DNA of 48,626 bases from Pyrinomonadaceae bacterium (GCA_025922875.1 JAICGZ010000009.1:1-48626); one strand, 5' to 3'; counted from the first letter of the stretch, positions 24,172-32,955 are shown. Translations and numbers: made by a program. Notes: a model not told the origin generated them from the sequence alone.

Positions 24172-24988
24172 TCGAAAGTCTGATAAGGAGAGGGCATTCC
24201 TGCAAGACCTGTTCATTGCTCCCGACTGGGGCGAACGATTTGCGGAATTGATCGATGAGCACGTGAAGGTTCCCAACGAGGGCAAGGCCCTTTACGTGGC
24301 GGCTGGCACTGGCGGACACGCGATGGCCCTGCAAGAGCGGGCCGGCAGCAAACTCGAACTGCTATGCGTTGATGAGAATCCCGAGTGTCTCGAGTTAGCG
24401 CGCGCCAAGGCAACCGCGACGAACGAACAAACAACGTTCGATACCGCGCAACTGGATAGTCTTAACCTGGGCGATAACCAGTTCGATCTGGTAATCGGAA
24501 ATGCATCGCTCGTCTCACGTCAAAGAGTTCGAAAAATGTTTTCCGAAATGGTACGCGTGGCTGCGCCGAGTGCGACGATAGCTTTCGCGTTGCCGACCGC
24601 TTCGAGCTTCGGCGAGTTCTTTTCGATCTACTGGGAGGCGCTGCACAACAACGGACTCATCGATCATGAATCCGACGTCGAGCAGTTGATTACTGAGCTG
24701 CCGACCGTTTCAGATGTTGAGCAGTTAGCGGAAGACGAAGGTCTCACGGATGTGGAATCGTGGACCCGCATCGAAGAGTTTGACTTCGAGTCAGGAGAAC
24801 AGTTTTTGAGCGCCCCTCTGATAGCAGAGTTTTTGATGCACGAGTGGCTGGCCCTCGTACCTGACGATAAGAAGAGCAGGCTGTTCAGCGAGATCTCTCG
24901 ATTAATTAACGAAGAGAGGCATGAGGCGGAGTTCGCGTTTTCCGTGAAAGCGACCCTGATAGTCGGGCAGAAGGCTCACAGCCACTAA
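24161..24988 (+). CDS. Class I SAM-dependent methyltransferase-like protein
   Basis: A 275-residue protein with a Rossmann methyltransferase fold: motif I ALYVAAGTGGHAMAL, the acidic strand end LLCVDENPECLELA, and motif IV FDLVIGNASLV. From about 190 there is an acidic, mainly helical C-terminal part of unknown role (SDVEQLAEDEGLTDVESW). GTG at 24161 is chosen because GAGG lies 9 bases before it; the frame can be extended to GTG 24107 inside rarA. Its start overlaps rarA by 11 bases, so it is co-expressed. Substrate is unknown. Confidence 0.78.
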   Translation: MTTNRKSDKERAFLQDLFIAPDWGERFAELIDEHVKVPNEGKALYVAAGTGGHAMALQERAGSKLELLCVDENPECLELARAKATATNEQTTFDTAQLDSLNLGDNQFDLVIGNASLVSRQRVRKMFSEMVRVAAPSATIAFALPTASSFGEFFSIYWEALHNNGLIDHESDVEQLITELPTVSDVEQLAEDEGLTDVESWTRIEEFDFESGEQFLSAPLIAEFLMHEWLALVPDDKKSRLFSEISRLINEERHEAEFAFSVKATLIVGQKAHSH

Positions 24989-24995
24989 CACCGCA

Positions 24996-25027
24996 GGTCT
25001 TAGATCTCAGCCGCAGAAACTAAGACC
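24996..25027. terminator. Hairpin between convergent genes, possible terminator
   Basis: GGTCTTAG and CTAAGACC form a perfect 8-base stem with a 16-base loop between the methyltransferase and tatA ends. No T-run follows on either strand, so Rho-independent function is uncertain. Confidence 0.35.
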
Positions 25028-25046
25028 GAAACCAAGAGCGAACCAG

Positions 25047-25244
25047 CTACTTACCCTCCACTTCCTTGGGACGCGGTTCGCGTTCCCCTTCTTCTATGCC
25101 CTCTCTAAATGCTTTTTTGCTTTGTCCCAGGGCCTTCGCCAACTGCGGCAGTCTGGTTGCACCGAAAAGTAAAAAGACTACAAGTACGATTATTATCAGC
25201 TCCGGGGTGCCAAGCCCCGCGATCGCCAACATTGTTTGATTCAT
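25047..25244 (-). CDS. tatA: Sec-independent (twin-arginine) translocase subunit TatA/TatE
   Basis: A 65-residue protein with one N-terminal membrane helix (LIIIVLVVFLLFG), then the FGATRLPQLAKALGQSKKAFREG amphipathic helix and a charged tail. The LFGxxxLPxLAKxLG pattern is the family mark. It forms the pore for folded Tat substrates together with TatC, which is not in this window. AGAGGA precedes ATG at 25244. Confidence 0.93.
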   Translation of the reverse strand: MNQTMLAIAGLGTPELIIIVLVVFLLFGATRLPQLAKALGQSKKAFREGIEEGEREPRPKEVEGK

Positions 25245-25285
25245 AATTTCCTCTTTCTAAGGGGCCGTGCCGGCTTATGGGCCAG

Positions 25286-25813
25286 CTATTCTCGAGTATC
25301 CGATTCGTAGAACAGGTACTTTCTCCAGGTCTCGTCCGCTCTGCCAAGGTAGCGCATGATTTGCCGGTTAACGTGCAGTGAGAAACCGCGAGGCCTGCGC
25401 AACAAGTGCATGCCGGATTCTTCGGGAGTCCGGTTGCCCTTCCGGTGATTACAGCGCTTACAGCAAGCAACCAGATTATCCCATGCCGACTCCCCTCCAC
25501 GCGAGCGAGGAAGCACGTGATCGAGAGTCAACTCCGAGGGTGGATACTGAGTGCCGCAGTACTGACAGGTGGAGTGATCGCGCAGCAGAATATTCTTCCG
25601 CGAGAGCGAACGCCGTTCGAAAGGAATGTGAATATATTCGGTAAGCCGGATCACCGAAGGGGCATGGATTGAGAGCCTTTGCGAATGAAGCATGTGGCCA
25701 TTGTGCTCTTCCACTCGCGCTACTCCTTTAAAGATCATCACCACTGCGCGCCGCTCGGTGCACACGTTGATGGGCTCGAAAGAAGTATTCAGTACTAAAA
25801 CCCTGCCATTCAT
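25286..25813 (-). CDS. HNH endonuclease family protein
   Basis: A 175-residue protein. Residues about 1-75 are a conserved N-terminal part ([20 protein letters not shown]). The HNH zinc-nuclease core (about 80-130) shows [24 protein letters not shown] and [15 protein letters not shown], giving two CxxC pairs plus the catalytic DH. This full-length type is widespread as a single chromosomal gene and is not tied to phage here. Role is likely DNA cleavage or repair; target unknown. Confidence 0.88.
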   Translation of the reverse strand: MNGRVLVLNTSFEPINVCTERRAVVMIFKGVARVEEHNGHMLHSQRLSIHAPSVIRLTEYIHIPFERRSLSRKNILLRDHSTCQYCGTQYPPSELTLDHVLPRSRGGESAWDNLVACCKRCNHRKGNRTPEESGMHLLRRPRGFSLHVNRQIMRYLGRADETWRKYLFYESDTRE

Positions 25814-25906
25814 ATTACGGCTGATATTACGCGAGCGTGGAAGAGAGTGTCAAAATATGTTCGGCGTGGGGGCCACAAAAAGGTTCCCGCAAAGGGAAAT
25901 TTCCTG

Positions 25907-26626
25907 CTACGCTCGCGCCAAGGTTAGGACAAAGACCCCCCTTGCCCCTGCCGAGTTCAGGGCTTCGGCACAGGCGGAGACGGTCGCGCCTGTAGTAAAA
26001 ACATCATCGACGAGCAAGATGGCCTCATTCTCCACCAGCCGCGGGTGACGCACTTCAAAGGCCCCAGCCACCGTGTCGTGCCGGCCTTTAGCGTCGAGCC
26101 CGGCCCTGTACTTTTCCGAAGAAGACACTCGCCACAGGCTGCCATCGTCCAAAGGTAATCTCAGCGATTTCGAAAGCACGTGGGCGATGATTGACGCCTG
26201 ATTGAATCCTCTGGTCCGCATCCGTTCGCTATGCAGCGGCACTGGCACGATCCTCGTGCTTACGTTCAACGGCTCACGCATCGCAACGGCGGTTATAAGT
26301 GTTTCGACGTGCTCTGAAACATGTGGCTGACGTTTCAGCAACAGCACTGACTCACGCAGCGCTCCTTCGTAAAACCCAACGGCACGGGCCGCCGCAAAAG
26401 ATTGCGAATCACAACGACGACACCTCGATCCTTCAACCGGAGCCGGCACTCCACATTTCAAACATATCGTTTCCGCTCCGTTGAAGATCCGCGTGGAACT
26501 CCAACAAGCTTCACAAGCAACACCAAACTTCCGACGCTCAACACTCCCACCACAAACCGCACACACTTGAGGATAGGCCAACGTGAGCAGAGCATCGTAG
26601 AACACCGTGAGGAGGTCTCCATTCAT
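25907..26626 (-). CDS. ComF family phosphoribosyltransferase-like protein
   Basis: A 239-residue protein with a four-cysteine zinc module (CAVCGG, CEACW, CLKCG, CRRC) and a C-terminal phosphoribosyltransferase fold with the motif ILLVDDVFTTGATVSAC. The middle region has VPVPLHSERMRTRGFNQA, typical of ComF/GntX. The family is linked to DNA uptake and processing in competent species. ATG at 26626 is the likely start; GTG at 26671 is possible, but its extra residues come from repeat-like sequence. No Shine-Dalgarno is visible for either. Confidence 0.88.
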   Translation of the reverse strand: MNGDLLTVFYDALLTLAYPQVCAVCGGSVERRKFGVACEACWSSTRIFNGAETICLKCGVPAPVEGSRCRRCDSQSFAAARAVGFYEGALRESVLLLKRQPHVSEHVETLITAVAMREPLNVSTRIVPVPLHSERMRTRGFNQASIIAHVLSKSLRLPLDDGSLWRVSSSEKYRAGLDAKGRHDTVAGAFEVRHPRLVENEAILLVDDVFTTGATVSACAEALNSAGARGVFVLTLARA

Positions 26627-26627
26627 T

Positions 26628-26680
26628 ATGTGCTTTTTGTGCCCGTGTGTGGTTAAAACTAATCGTGCCACTTTGTGGCT
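26628..26680. repeat. Family F-like repeat, degenerate
   Basis: GTGCTTTTTGTGCCCGTG and GTGCCACTTTGTGGCTC resemble words of the copies at 32906-32955 and 40976-41035. It lies directly upstream of the comF ATG and overlaps the longer alternative start. Confidence 0.4.
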
Positions 26681-26681
26681 C

Positions 26682-26716
26682 TAAACAAAGCGACCTCCCC
26701 GATTCGAGGAGGCCGC
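26682..26716 (-). terminator. Rho-independent terminator after the DksA-like gene
   Basis: On the minus strand GCGGCCTCC pairs with GGAGGTCGC (nine pairs, one G-U) and is followed by TTTGTTTA. It lies 22 bases after the stop of the gene at 26739-27107. Confidence 0.65.
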
Positions 26717-26738
26717 ATTTTGAACTTACAATACCGAG

Positions 26739-27107
26739 TTAATCTTCGTCGTCGCCCAACAGTCCGCGCTCCTGAAGATCCTGGCAGCGCACACAGTGCC
26801 GGGCCCACGGCACCGCGTCGAGGCGTTTTTCCGGCAACGCTTCACCACAGTGAACACACTTGCCGTAACCTGCGGTCTCAATCCGTTCGAGCGCTTCATC
26901 GATCAGATTCAGCAACTGGCGATCATTGTCAGACATGGACACGAGCAGTTCTTTTGTATAAGCGTTAGCTGCCATGTCGGCCGGGTCTTGCGTCGCTTCC
27001 GCATCGCGCTCGCGACTATAGAGCTCGGCGGCCTGCACCTGACCGACCAAACCTTCGCGACGGCCCAACAACTTGTCTCGAAAAACTTTAGTTCGCCTCT
27101 TATCCAT
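26739..27107 (-). CDS. DksA/TraR-type C4 zinc-finger protein
   Basis: A 122-residue protein with a helical N-terminal part (RRTKVFRDKLLGRREGLVGQ) and a C-terminal C4 zinc finger: CVHCG near 84-88, then HCVRC. Between them EALPEKRLDAVPWAR matches the DksA/TraR signature. Such proteins bind the RNA polymerase secondary channel and adjust transcription under stress. The usual DxxDxA tip is not obvious here, so polymerase effects may differ from E. coli DksA. GGAGG sits 10 bases before ATG at 27107. Confidence 0.88.
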   Translation of the reverse strand: MDKRRTKVFRDKLLGRREGLVGQVQAAELYSRERDAEATQDPADMAANAYTKELLVSMSDNDRQLLNLIDEALERIETAGYGKCVHCGEALPEKRLDAVPWARHCVRCQDLQERGLLGDDED

Positions 27108-27151
27108 TATTATTAATCCTCCACCCTACTTGATATGAATGGTTGGCTCGA

Positions 27152-27610
27152 TCATTTCTGATACGGCAAACCATGTACGATCGTGTACGCTCGATATAAC
27201 TGCTCAAATAACAGCACCCGCGCCATTTCGTGCGTTAACGTCAAGCGTGACAATGACCAACGCTTGTCGACCCTGTTTTTGAAGTCACTCGCAACGCCGT
27301 TGGGTCCGCCGACGATAAACGCGACTTCCTTGATCCCGTTTCCTTCCCAACCCTGAACGTGCTCGGCCAGCTGTTGAGACGTCCACTCCGCACCGTCCGG
27401 ATCCAAAAGCACCGTTAAGGCGCCGGGACGGAGAGCGTCTGAGATGCGCTGCGTCTCCTTATCGATGCCCGTCTTATCAGTTCGGCCAAGTTCTCTCAGC
27501 TCCGTGACCTCACAACGAACGAAATGTGAGAGGCGCTCGGCATAATCCTGAACCAGCGCGCGCAACCTGGCGTCTCGAGTCTTGCCTGTCCAGATGATCC
27601 GCAGACGCAT
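27152..27610 (-). CDS. rlmH: 23S rRNA (pseudouridine-1915-N3)-methyltransferase RlmH
   Basis: A 152-residue SPOUT-fold methyltransferase that modifies helix 69 of 23S rRNA. Signatures are the knot loop AFIVGGPNGV, then LSLSRLTLTHEMARVLLFEQ and the terminal YRAYTIVHGLPYQK. Length is normal (E. coli 155). It starts 3 bases after the sigma-54 activator gene and ends the rplU-to-rlmH cluster. Confidence 0.95.
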   Translation of the reverse strand: MRLRIIWTGKTRDARLRALVQDYAERLSHFVRCEVTELRELGRTDKTGIDKETQRISDALRPGALTVLLDPDGAEWTSQQLAEHVQGWEGNGIKEVAFIVGGPNGVASDFKNRVDKRWSLSRLTLTHEMARVLLFEQLYRAYTIVHGLPYQK

Positions 27611-27613
27611 TAC

Positions 27614-28537
27614 TCAAAGCTCATAGCGCGCCAATTTCTCGTAAAGGTTCTTACGACTAATTCCGAGTATGCGCGCGCACTCAGTCTTGTTGCCTCCGGT
27701 CGCCGCCAGAGTCTCAGCAATGTAAGCTGCCTCCAACTGCGCTAAGCTCTGCCGTTTCCCCTTCTGTTGCTGCGCGTTGACGGCGGCTCTCAATCCCGGC
27801 GGCAAGTCCTGAGCTTCGAGGCGCTTTCCTTCGGCGACTATCACCGCGCGCTCCACGATGTTCGCGAGCTCACGCGCATTTCCCGGATACTCATAAGTCT
27901 CCAATATCTCCCGCGTCTCCGGCGAAAGGCGCTGCACGTTTCGCCCGTGCTTGGCGGAATAACGCTCCAGAAAATGCTGAACAAGTTTTGAAAGATCATC
28001 CCTACGCTCACGCAGAGGAGGCACTCGAATATTTATGACGTTCAGACGATAAAAAAGATCTTCTCGAAACCGGCCTGCCTTCACTGCCCGATCGAGATCC
28101 ACGTTCGTCAACGCTATCAAACGAGCGTCGAGCTTGATCGTCTTTCTTCCACCCAACCGCTCGAACTCACGGCTTTCAATCACGCGTAGCAGTTTCGCCT
28201 GTGCATCAGTTGAAAGATGCGCAATTTCGTCGAGAACAACTGTTCCCTTCTGCGCCGCCTCGAAGCGCCCGGCCTTCGTCTCCACCGCGCCTGTAAACGC
28301 ACCACGCTCGTAACCAAAGAGTTCGGCTTCGAGCAGGTCAGCGGGAAGCGTCGCACAGTCGATCTTTACCAACGGCTGCGCCGACCGCCGCGACTTCGAG
28401 TGAATAAAGGACGCGAGCAGATCCTTCCCCGCGCCCGATTCTCCCGTAATCAACACGTTCGTATCGGTTGAACTCACGCGCTCCGCGAGACTGACCGCCT
28501 CGCGCATTCCGGGAGAGCGCGCAAACAGTTCGATCAC
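27614..28537 (-). CDS. Sigma-54-dependent transcriptional activator without sensor domain
   Basis: A 307-residue bacterial enhancer-binding protein. The AAA+ domain (about 5-235) has Walker A GESGAGKDL, the sigma-54 contact loop ELFGYERGAFTGA, Walker B GTVVLDEIAHLS and the arginine-finger region FREDLFYRLNVINIRVPPLRER. A Fis-type helix-turn-helix closes the protein (GNKTECARILGISRKNLYEK). No receiver, GAF or PAS domain precedes the ATPase, so activity is probably set by abundance or a partner, as in PspF-like proteins. GTG at 28537 overlaps the rsfS stop as GTGA, placing it inside a ribosome/cell-growth operon. Confidence 0.9.
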   Translation of the reverse strand: MIELFARSPGMREAVSLAERVSSTDTNVLITGESGAGKDLLASFIHSKSRRSAQPLVKIDCATLPADLLEAELFGYERGAFTGAVETKAGRFEAAQKGTVVLDEIAHLSTDAQAKLLRVIESREFERLGGRKTIKLDARLIALTNVDLDRAVKAGRFREDLFYRLNVINIRVPPLRERRDDLSKLVQHFLERYSAKHGRNVQRLSPETREILETYEYPGNARELANIVERAVIVAEGKRLEAQDLPPGLRAAVNAQQQKGKRQSLAQLEAAYIAETLAATGGNKTECARILGISRKNLYEKLARYEL

Positions 28538-29001
28538 GATTCTGTTCTCAAAGAGCCGCCACCGTCCGCGCTGAATTCCGCGGGTAACGTGACCCGTTTA
28601 GATTCGCGCCACAAACGTTCTAGGTCGTAAAACTTCCTGGCCTTCTGTTCAAACACATGGACAACAAAATCGCCGTAATCCAGCAGGATCCACTCGGCGG
28701 TTTTGTAGCCCTCAACTCGCGCGGCTGCATGGCCCGACTTCTTGAGAGTCTCGTAAACCTCGTCTGAAATCGCCTGCACCTGTCGTTCGTTTGCACCACT
28801 GACGATGACAAAGTAATCGGTGAAGCTGGCGATCTCGCGCAGGTCTAAAACTACAGGCTCGATTGCCTTCTTTTCGCCGGCCGCATGAAGGGCAGCTAGT
28901 ACACGTTCGTCGAGGCGCTCAGCAGTCTCGGCCTGAGCTTTCGAGCGCGGAGTCGATTGAGGATGTAAAGACTGTTCTTTAACTGATGAGTTTTGCTTCA
29001 T
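28534..29001 (-). CDS. rsfS: Ribosome silencing factor RsfS
   Basis: A 155-residue member of the RsfS/Iojap family, which binds ribosomal protein L14 and blocks subunit joining in starved cells. A ~30-residue charged extension precedes the family core: VLDLREIASFTDYFVIVSGA, RVEGYKTAEWILLDYGDFVVH and ARKFYDLERLW. It overlaps the end of nadD by 23 bases and the next gene by 4, so it is tightly coupled. Confidence 0.95.
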   Translation of the reverse strand: MKQNSSVKEQSLHPQSTPRSKAQAETAERLDERVLAALHAAGEKKAIEPVVLDLREIASFTDYFVIVSGANERQVQAISDEVYETLKKSGHAAARVEGYKTAEWILLDYGDFVVHVFEQKARKFYDLERLWRESKRVTLPAEFSADGGGSLRTES

Positions 29002-29716
29002 TCAATTCTCGATAAATTCCGTACTTCTTTATGTAATCAAGCACTGGCCCAGGTAAAAAGTTAACTAACTCTTCCATGCGACCTTCACTGGCAAGACGTC
29101 TGATGTTTGTCGCGGAAACATCTTTCATTACTACGTCGGTAAAGAATATTCTCCCTGGAGTGCGGCGGCCTCGCGCCGCTTTGTTATCGACAACGCTTGA
29201 TCGAGACCAAAGCGGCGCCTGGTCGCCGCACTCCAGGGAGGTTCTCAAATCAATAACGCGTTCGGCATGTCGACCGACGTGCGTTGTCTCGGGTTCGTAT
29301 CCCGGCCTGGTGACGACGATATGGTTCGTCATCGTCAACAAACGTTTCCACTCACGCCAGGTATCGATCTCAGACCACGAGTCCGCACCCATGATGAAAA
29401 AGAGCTCAGTCGAATCATCCAGCTCGCGCTGAAAATGCTGGATCGTATCGACCGTGTAACGCCGATTCGGAGCATCAAGCTCGAAAGTCGAAATCACTAA
29501 CTCCGGATCGTTCTGCGTCGCCAACGCCAGCATCGCATAACGATGTACGGGCGCGGTTACAGGCCGACTCAACTTGTGCGGCGCGAGCTGCGCCGGCACA
29601 AAAAGTACTTTCTCAATCTCAAACAACTGGCAAACTTTGCGTGCGACTTCGAGATGGCCTATATGAACCGGATCGAACGTCCCGCCATACAATGCTATCC
29701 GTTTTCTTGCGCCCAT
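28979..29716 (-). CDS. nadD: Nicotinate-nucleotide adenylyltransferase with in-frame repeat insertion
   Basis: A 245-residue enzyme that makes nicotinic acid adenine dinucleotide from NaMN and ATP in NAD synthesis. The N-terminus has GGTFDPVHIGHLEVA; the middle has FFIMGADSWSEIDTWREWK; the end has KDVSATNIRRLASEGR. The family is usually about 190-215 residues. The excess is explained by residues about 160-189 (within SLECGDQAPLWSRSSVVDNK), encoded by the 90-bp family C palindrome at 29151-29240. The insertion keeps the frame and falls between VIDLR and IFFTDVVMKDVSATNIR, just before the second ATP-binding motif. ATG at 29716 follows obgE by 3 bases. Confidence 0.95.
   Translation of the reverse strand: MGARKRIALYGGTFDPVHIGHLEVARKVCQLFEIEKVLFVPAQLAPHKLSRPVTAPVHRYAMLALATQNDPELVISTFELDAPNRRYTVDTIQHFQRELDDSTELFFIMGADSWSEIDTWREWKRLLTMTNHIVVTRPGYEPETTHVGRHAERVIDLRTSLECGDQAPLWSRSSVVDNKAARGRRTPGRIFFTDVVMKDVSATNIRRLASEGRMEELVNFLPGPVLDYIKKYGIYRELNEAKLIS
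29151..29240. repeat. Family C palindromic repeat inside nadD
   Basis: CTCCCTGGAGTGCGGCG and CGCCGCACTCCAGGGAG are perfect inverted ends; inner arms GCGCCGCTTTG and CAAAGCGGCGC pair again, leaving a ~30-base centre. The whole element is 90 bases, exactly 30 codons, and is open in the nadD frame. Partial relatives are at 97-111 and 17213-17247. Confidence 0.92.
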
Positions 29717-29719
29717 CTC

Positions 29720-30760
29720 TTACAAAGTAAGCTCCACCGTATCCGTTCGCTTGCTCTGCGCATTTAGTTCTTCCAACTTCGCCGACACCGCGTTTACAAG
29801 CTCACGTACGCCTTCGCCGGTGGCGGACGAGATCGCAAAGAACGGCTTCATGTCTTTCAACGCGCTCTGCTTCAGCGACTCCAAACGCTGTGGTTCATCC
29901 AGCGCATCGATCTTTGTCGCCACTACAAACTGAGGCCTCCTTGCCAGTTCCTGATTGTAGGCCCCTAATTCGCGATTAACCGTTTCGTAGTCACTGACCG
30001 CATCCCGCCCCGAAACAGAAGAAACGTCGACCAGATGCAGCAACAACTTCGTGCGCTCGATGTGCCGCAGAAAACGATCGCCCAGACCCGCGCCGGTGTG
30101 CGCGCCTTCAATCAATCCCGGTATGTCGGCAATGACGAAGGTGCGAAAGTCTCCGAGATCAACCACACCTAAATGCGGTTCCAACGTCGTGAACGGATAA
30201 TCGGCGATCTTCGGACGCGCTGCCGAAACGGTTGAAATAAACGTCGACTTCCCCGCGTTTGGAAAACCGACCAGACCAACGTCGGCGAGCAACTTGAGTT
30301 CGAGTTGCAACTCGATCTCTTCTCCCTTGCCGCCGCTTTGATGGTAGCGAGGTGCGCGATTCGTCGAAGTCGTAAAGTGTGCGTTTCCAAATCCGCCGCG
30401 ACCGCCACGCGCAGCGAGCCAGCGATCACCATCGTGGCTGAGATCGTGCAGCAGGTCGCCTGTCGTTGCGTCAAAGATCTGAGTTCCCACCGGAACTCTA
30501 ACAATTAGATCGTCGCCATCACGCCCGGAACGATTGGATCCTTCACCATGCGAACCGCGCTCCGCAGTGTGCCGTGGGTTGTAACGCAGATGAAGCAGCG
30601 TGTTGAGCGAACCGTCCGCGAGCAGGACCACATCGCCACCGCGGCCACCGTCGCCGCCGGATGGACCACCGCGCGGGACAAACTTCTCGCGCCGGAAAGC
30701 CGTTACACCGTTACCGCCGTCCCCCCCTTGCACGTGAATCTTGGCGCGATCGATAAACAT
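29720..30760 (-). CDS. obgE: GTPase ObgE/CgtA
   Basis: A 346-residue Obg GTPase for 50S assembly and growth control. The Gly-rich Obg fold comes first ([20 protein letters not shown]), then the G domain with [28 protein letters not shown] and TKID. A short C-terminal tail ends the protein. Length is typical. It lies downstream of rplU-rpmA as in most bacteria. Confidence 0.96.
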   Translation of the reverse strand: MFIDRAKIHVQGGDGGNGVTAFRREKFVPRGGPSGGDGGRGGDVVLLADGSLNTLLHLRYNPRHTAERGSHGEGSNRSGRDGDDLIVRVPVGTQIFDATTGDLLHDLSHDGDRWLAARGGRGGFGNAHFTTSTNRAPRYHQSGGKGEEIELQLELKLLADVGLVGFPNAGKSTFISTVSAARPKIADYPFTTLEPHLGVVDLGDFRTFVIADIPGLIEGAHTGAGLGDRFLRHIERTKLLLHLVDVSSVSGRDAVSDYETVNRELGAYNQELARRPQFVVATKIDALDEPQRLESLKQSALKDMKPFFAISSATGEGVRELVNAVSAKLEELNAQSKRTDTVELTL

Positions 30761-30772
30761 CCTAAATTGAAA

Positions 30773-30813
30773 GCGACGCCTGAAGCGCGCAGTAGCTGCT
30801 CGTCAGGCGTCGC
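30773..30813 (-). terminator. Hairpin between rpmA and obgE, possible attenuator
   Basis: GCGACGCCTGA (30773-30783) and TCAGGCGTCGC (30803-30813) form a perfect 11-base stem. On the minus strand it is followed by TTTCAATTT and then the obgE start. Partial termination here would make more L21/L27 than ObgE. Confidence 0.45.
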
Positions 30814-30833
30814 GAACTTGCAGGAAATCTTTT

Positions 30834-31103
30834 CTAAGCAGCAGTTTGCTCCATGGGATAAACGCTGACGAACTTCCCTGATCTTCCTTTGTCTTCAAAC
30901 TTGACGACGCCGTCAATCAATGCGAACAAAGTATCGTCCTTGCCTCGGCCCACGTTGTTGCCGGGTTTCCACTTGGTGCCACGCTGGCGCGCGATGATGT
31001 TGCCGCCGAGCACCTTCTCCCCGCCAAACTTCTTCAAACCCAATCGTTGAGACTGCGAGTCGCGACCATTTCGAGATGAACCAACGCCTTTTTTGTGTGC
31101 CAT
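30834..31103 (-). CDS. rpmA: 50S ribosomal protein L27
   Basis: An 89-residue L27 with the expected start [20 protein letters not shown] and [16 protein letters not shown]. The N-terminus reaches the peptidyl-transferase centre. No cleavable N-terminal extension of the Firmicutes type is present. It starts 9 bases after rplU. Confidence 0.97.
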   Translation of the reverse strand: MAHKKGVGSSRNGRDSQSQRLGLKKFGGEKVLGGNIIARQRGTKWKPGNNVGRGKDDTLFALIDGVVKFEDKGRSGKFVSVYPMEQTAA

Positions 31104-31112
31104 TGTCTTTAC

Positions 31113-31388
31113 CTACCCAATCGAATCAATCTTCAATGTCGTATAGTTCTGCCGGTGACCACGCGTGCGCTTGTACTGTTTGCGGCGCTTCTTCTTGAAG
31201 ACGACGATCTTCTGATCTCGACCGTGATCCACGACTGTTGCCGAGATCTTTTCCCGGTCACCTGTGCTCAACAAGGCTTCGAGCTCGATTGAGCTTCCGG
31301 TATCTGCTTCGATGGAAGGCACGCGAATCGTTTGCCCTTCTTCGACCAGGAACTGTTTTCCACCGGCTCTGATAACTGCGTGTGACAT
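31113..31388 (-). CDS. rplU: 50S ribosomal protein L21
   Basis: A 91-residue L21, somewhat shorter than the usual ~103. AVIRAGGKQFLVEEGQTIRV opens it and KRRKQYKRTRGHRQNYTTLK is the rRNA-binding end. GAGGTGAT is a near-perfect Shine-Dalgarno. It begins the L21-L27-Obg-NadD-RsfS-RlmH unit. Confidence 0.96.
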   Translation of the reverse strand: MSHAVIRAGGKQFLVEEGQTIRVPSIEADTGSSIELEALLSTGDREKISATVVDHGRDQKIVVFKKKRRKQYKRTRGHRQNYTTLKIDSIG

Positions 31389-31451
31389 GATTTATCACCT
31401 CATAAAAAGTCGGACATTATAAGCCACGGCTTTCCTGAACCGCAAACCGTT

Positions 31452-31508
31452 GGACAGGATTACAAGATATATCTTGAAAATCCTGAAACATCTTGTAAAT
31501 CCTGTCCC
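31452..31508. repeat. Family E palindromic repeat
   Basis: GGACAGGATTACAAGAT is inverted as ATCTTGTAAATCCTGTCC around a short centre with a second inverted pair (TATATCTTGAAAATCCTG). It begins one base after the accC stop codon on the minus strand. Confidence 0.85.
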
Positions 31509-32891
31509 CTAAGACGTTGCGGCTTTACGCCCGTTGCGCGACAAAAAGTACTCCATAAAATCCGTCCCGATATCCCCGGCCCGGAACCGCGGGTCGTCCA
31601 TGATCTTCTGGTGCAGCGGAACGGTCGTCTTGATTCCCTCAACCACCATCGCCTCCAGCGCTCGCTTCATGCGCGCTATCGCCAGTTCACGCGTGCGAGC
31701 ATGAACAATCACCTTCGCGATCAGCGAATCGTAAAACGGAGTGACCTGGTAACCGGAATAAACAAACGTATCGACTCGCACACCCGGCCCTCCAGGTAGA
31801 TTGAAAGCCGAAATGACCCCAGGCGACGGCGCGAACGTCTCGGGATTCTCAGCATTGATCCGGCACTCGATCGCGTGTCCCACTATCAAAAGATCGTCCT
31901 GCGTGTAGCCGAGTGGCTCGCCTTCCGCAATCCTGATCTGGTTGCGAACGATGTCGGCAAGCGTGACCATCTCAGTGACCGGATGCTCGACCTGGATGCG
32001 CGTGTTCATCTCCATGAAGTAGTAATTGCCATGCGCGTCCAACAGAAACTCGACGGTGCCCGCGCTCGAATACCCCAGCTTCTTACAAGCCGCAACGGCC
32101 GCTTCACCCATCTCCCTGCGTAGCTCAGGAGTCAACACGGTGGAGGGCGATTCTTCCATCAACTTCTGATGCCGGCGTTGAATGGAGCACTCGCGTTCGC
32201 CCAGATGAATACACTCGCCAAACTCGTCAGCCAGCACCTGGATCTCGATGTGGCGCGGCTGCTCGATATAGCGTTCGATGTAAACACTACCGTCGTTGAA
32301 GGCTGCCGCAGCCTCAGTCGATGCCGTCTCCAGCGCCTTGCCCAACTCCTGCTCGGAACGAACGATACGCATACCGCGACCACCGCCGCCGGCTGAGGCT
32401 TTGACGATCACGGGATAACCAATCTCGCGAACGAGTCGAATGCCTTGTTCTTCCGACGTAATGCCGCCTGAACTTCCAGGGACGATCGGAAGACCGGCTT
32501 CGTTCATTGCGCGACGAGCTTCGATCTTGTCACCCATCAGACGAATAATCGGTGCGGGTGGTCCAATAAACTTGATGTTGCACGCTTCGCAGATCTCGGC
32601 GAAGTAAGGCGACTCAGCGAGAAAGCCGTAACCGGGATGAATTGCATCGACGTTGAATATCTCGGCGGTGCTGATGATTGCCGGAATGTTGAGATAGCTC
32701 TGCGCGGAAGGAGCTGGTCCAATGCAGGCAGCCTCGTCGGCGAAACGGACGTGCAATGAGTCTCGATCGACGTCGCTGTGAACGGCGACCGTCCTGATGC
32801 CCATCTCCTTGCAAGTCCAAATGATGCGGCAAGCGATCTCGCCGCGATTAGCGATCAGGATCTTCTTGAACTTGCGTGCATTAAAAGCCAT
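31509..32891 (-). CDS. accC: Acetyl-CoA carboxylase, biotin carboxylase subunit
   Basis: A 460-residue ATP-grasp enzyme that carboxylates biotin on AccB in the first step of fatty acid synthesis. It has [14 protein letters not shown] at the start, the glycine-rich ATP loop [23 protein letters not shown] and the catalytic [14 protein letters not shown]. The C-terminal end is a little longer than E. coli AccC (449). It follows accB with one family F repeat between them. Confidence 0.97.
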   Translation of the reverse strand: MAFNARKFKKILIANRGEIACRIIWTCKEMGIRTVAVHSDVDRDSLHVRFADEAACIGPAPSAQSYLNIPAIISTAEIFNVDAIHPGYGFLAESPYFAEICEACNIKFIGPPAPIIRLMGDKIEARRAMNEAGLPIVPGSSGGITSEEQGIRLVREIGYPVIVKASAGGGGRGMRIVRSEQELGKALETASTEAAAAFNDGSVYIERYIEQPRHIEIQVLADEFGECIHLGERECSIQRRHQKLMEESPSTVLTPELRREMGEAAVAACKKLGYSSAGTVEFLLDAHGNYYFMEMNTRIQVEHPVTEMVTLADIVRNQIRIAEGEPLGYTQDDLLIVGHAIECRINAENPETFAPSPGVISAFNLPGGPGVRVDTFVYSGYQVTPFYDSLIAKVIVHARTRELAIARMKRALEAMVVEGIKTTVPLHQKIMDDPRFRAGDIGTDFMEYFLSRNGRKAATS

Positions 32892-32905
32892 ACGAACCGT
32901 TGCCT

Positions 32906-32955
32906 ACAAAAAGGCACAAAATGCACAAAATGTTTTTGTGCCTTTTGTGCCTCTT
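32906..32955. repeat. Family F palindromic repeat
   Basis: AAAAAGGCACAAAATGCACAAAA is inverted as TTTTTGTGCCTTTTGTGCCT. It occupies nearly the whole accB-accC gap. Confidence 0.85.

Noticed and set aside
25286-25813. HNH gene as part of a phage or homing element
   Set aside because: No phage, intron or intein signs nearby; the full-length N-terminal domain fits the common chromosomal type.
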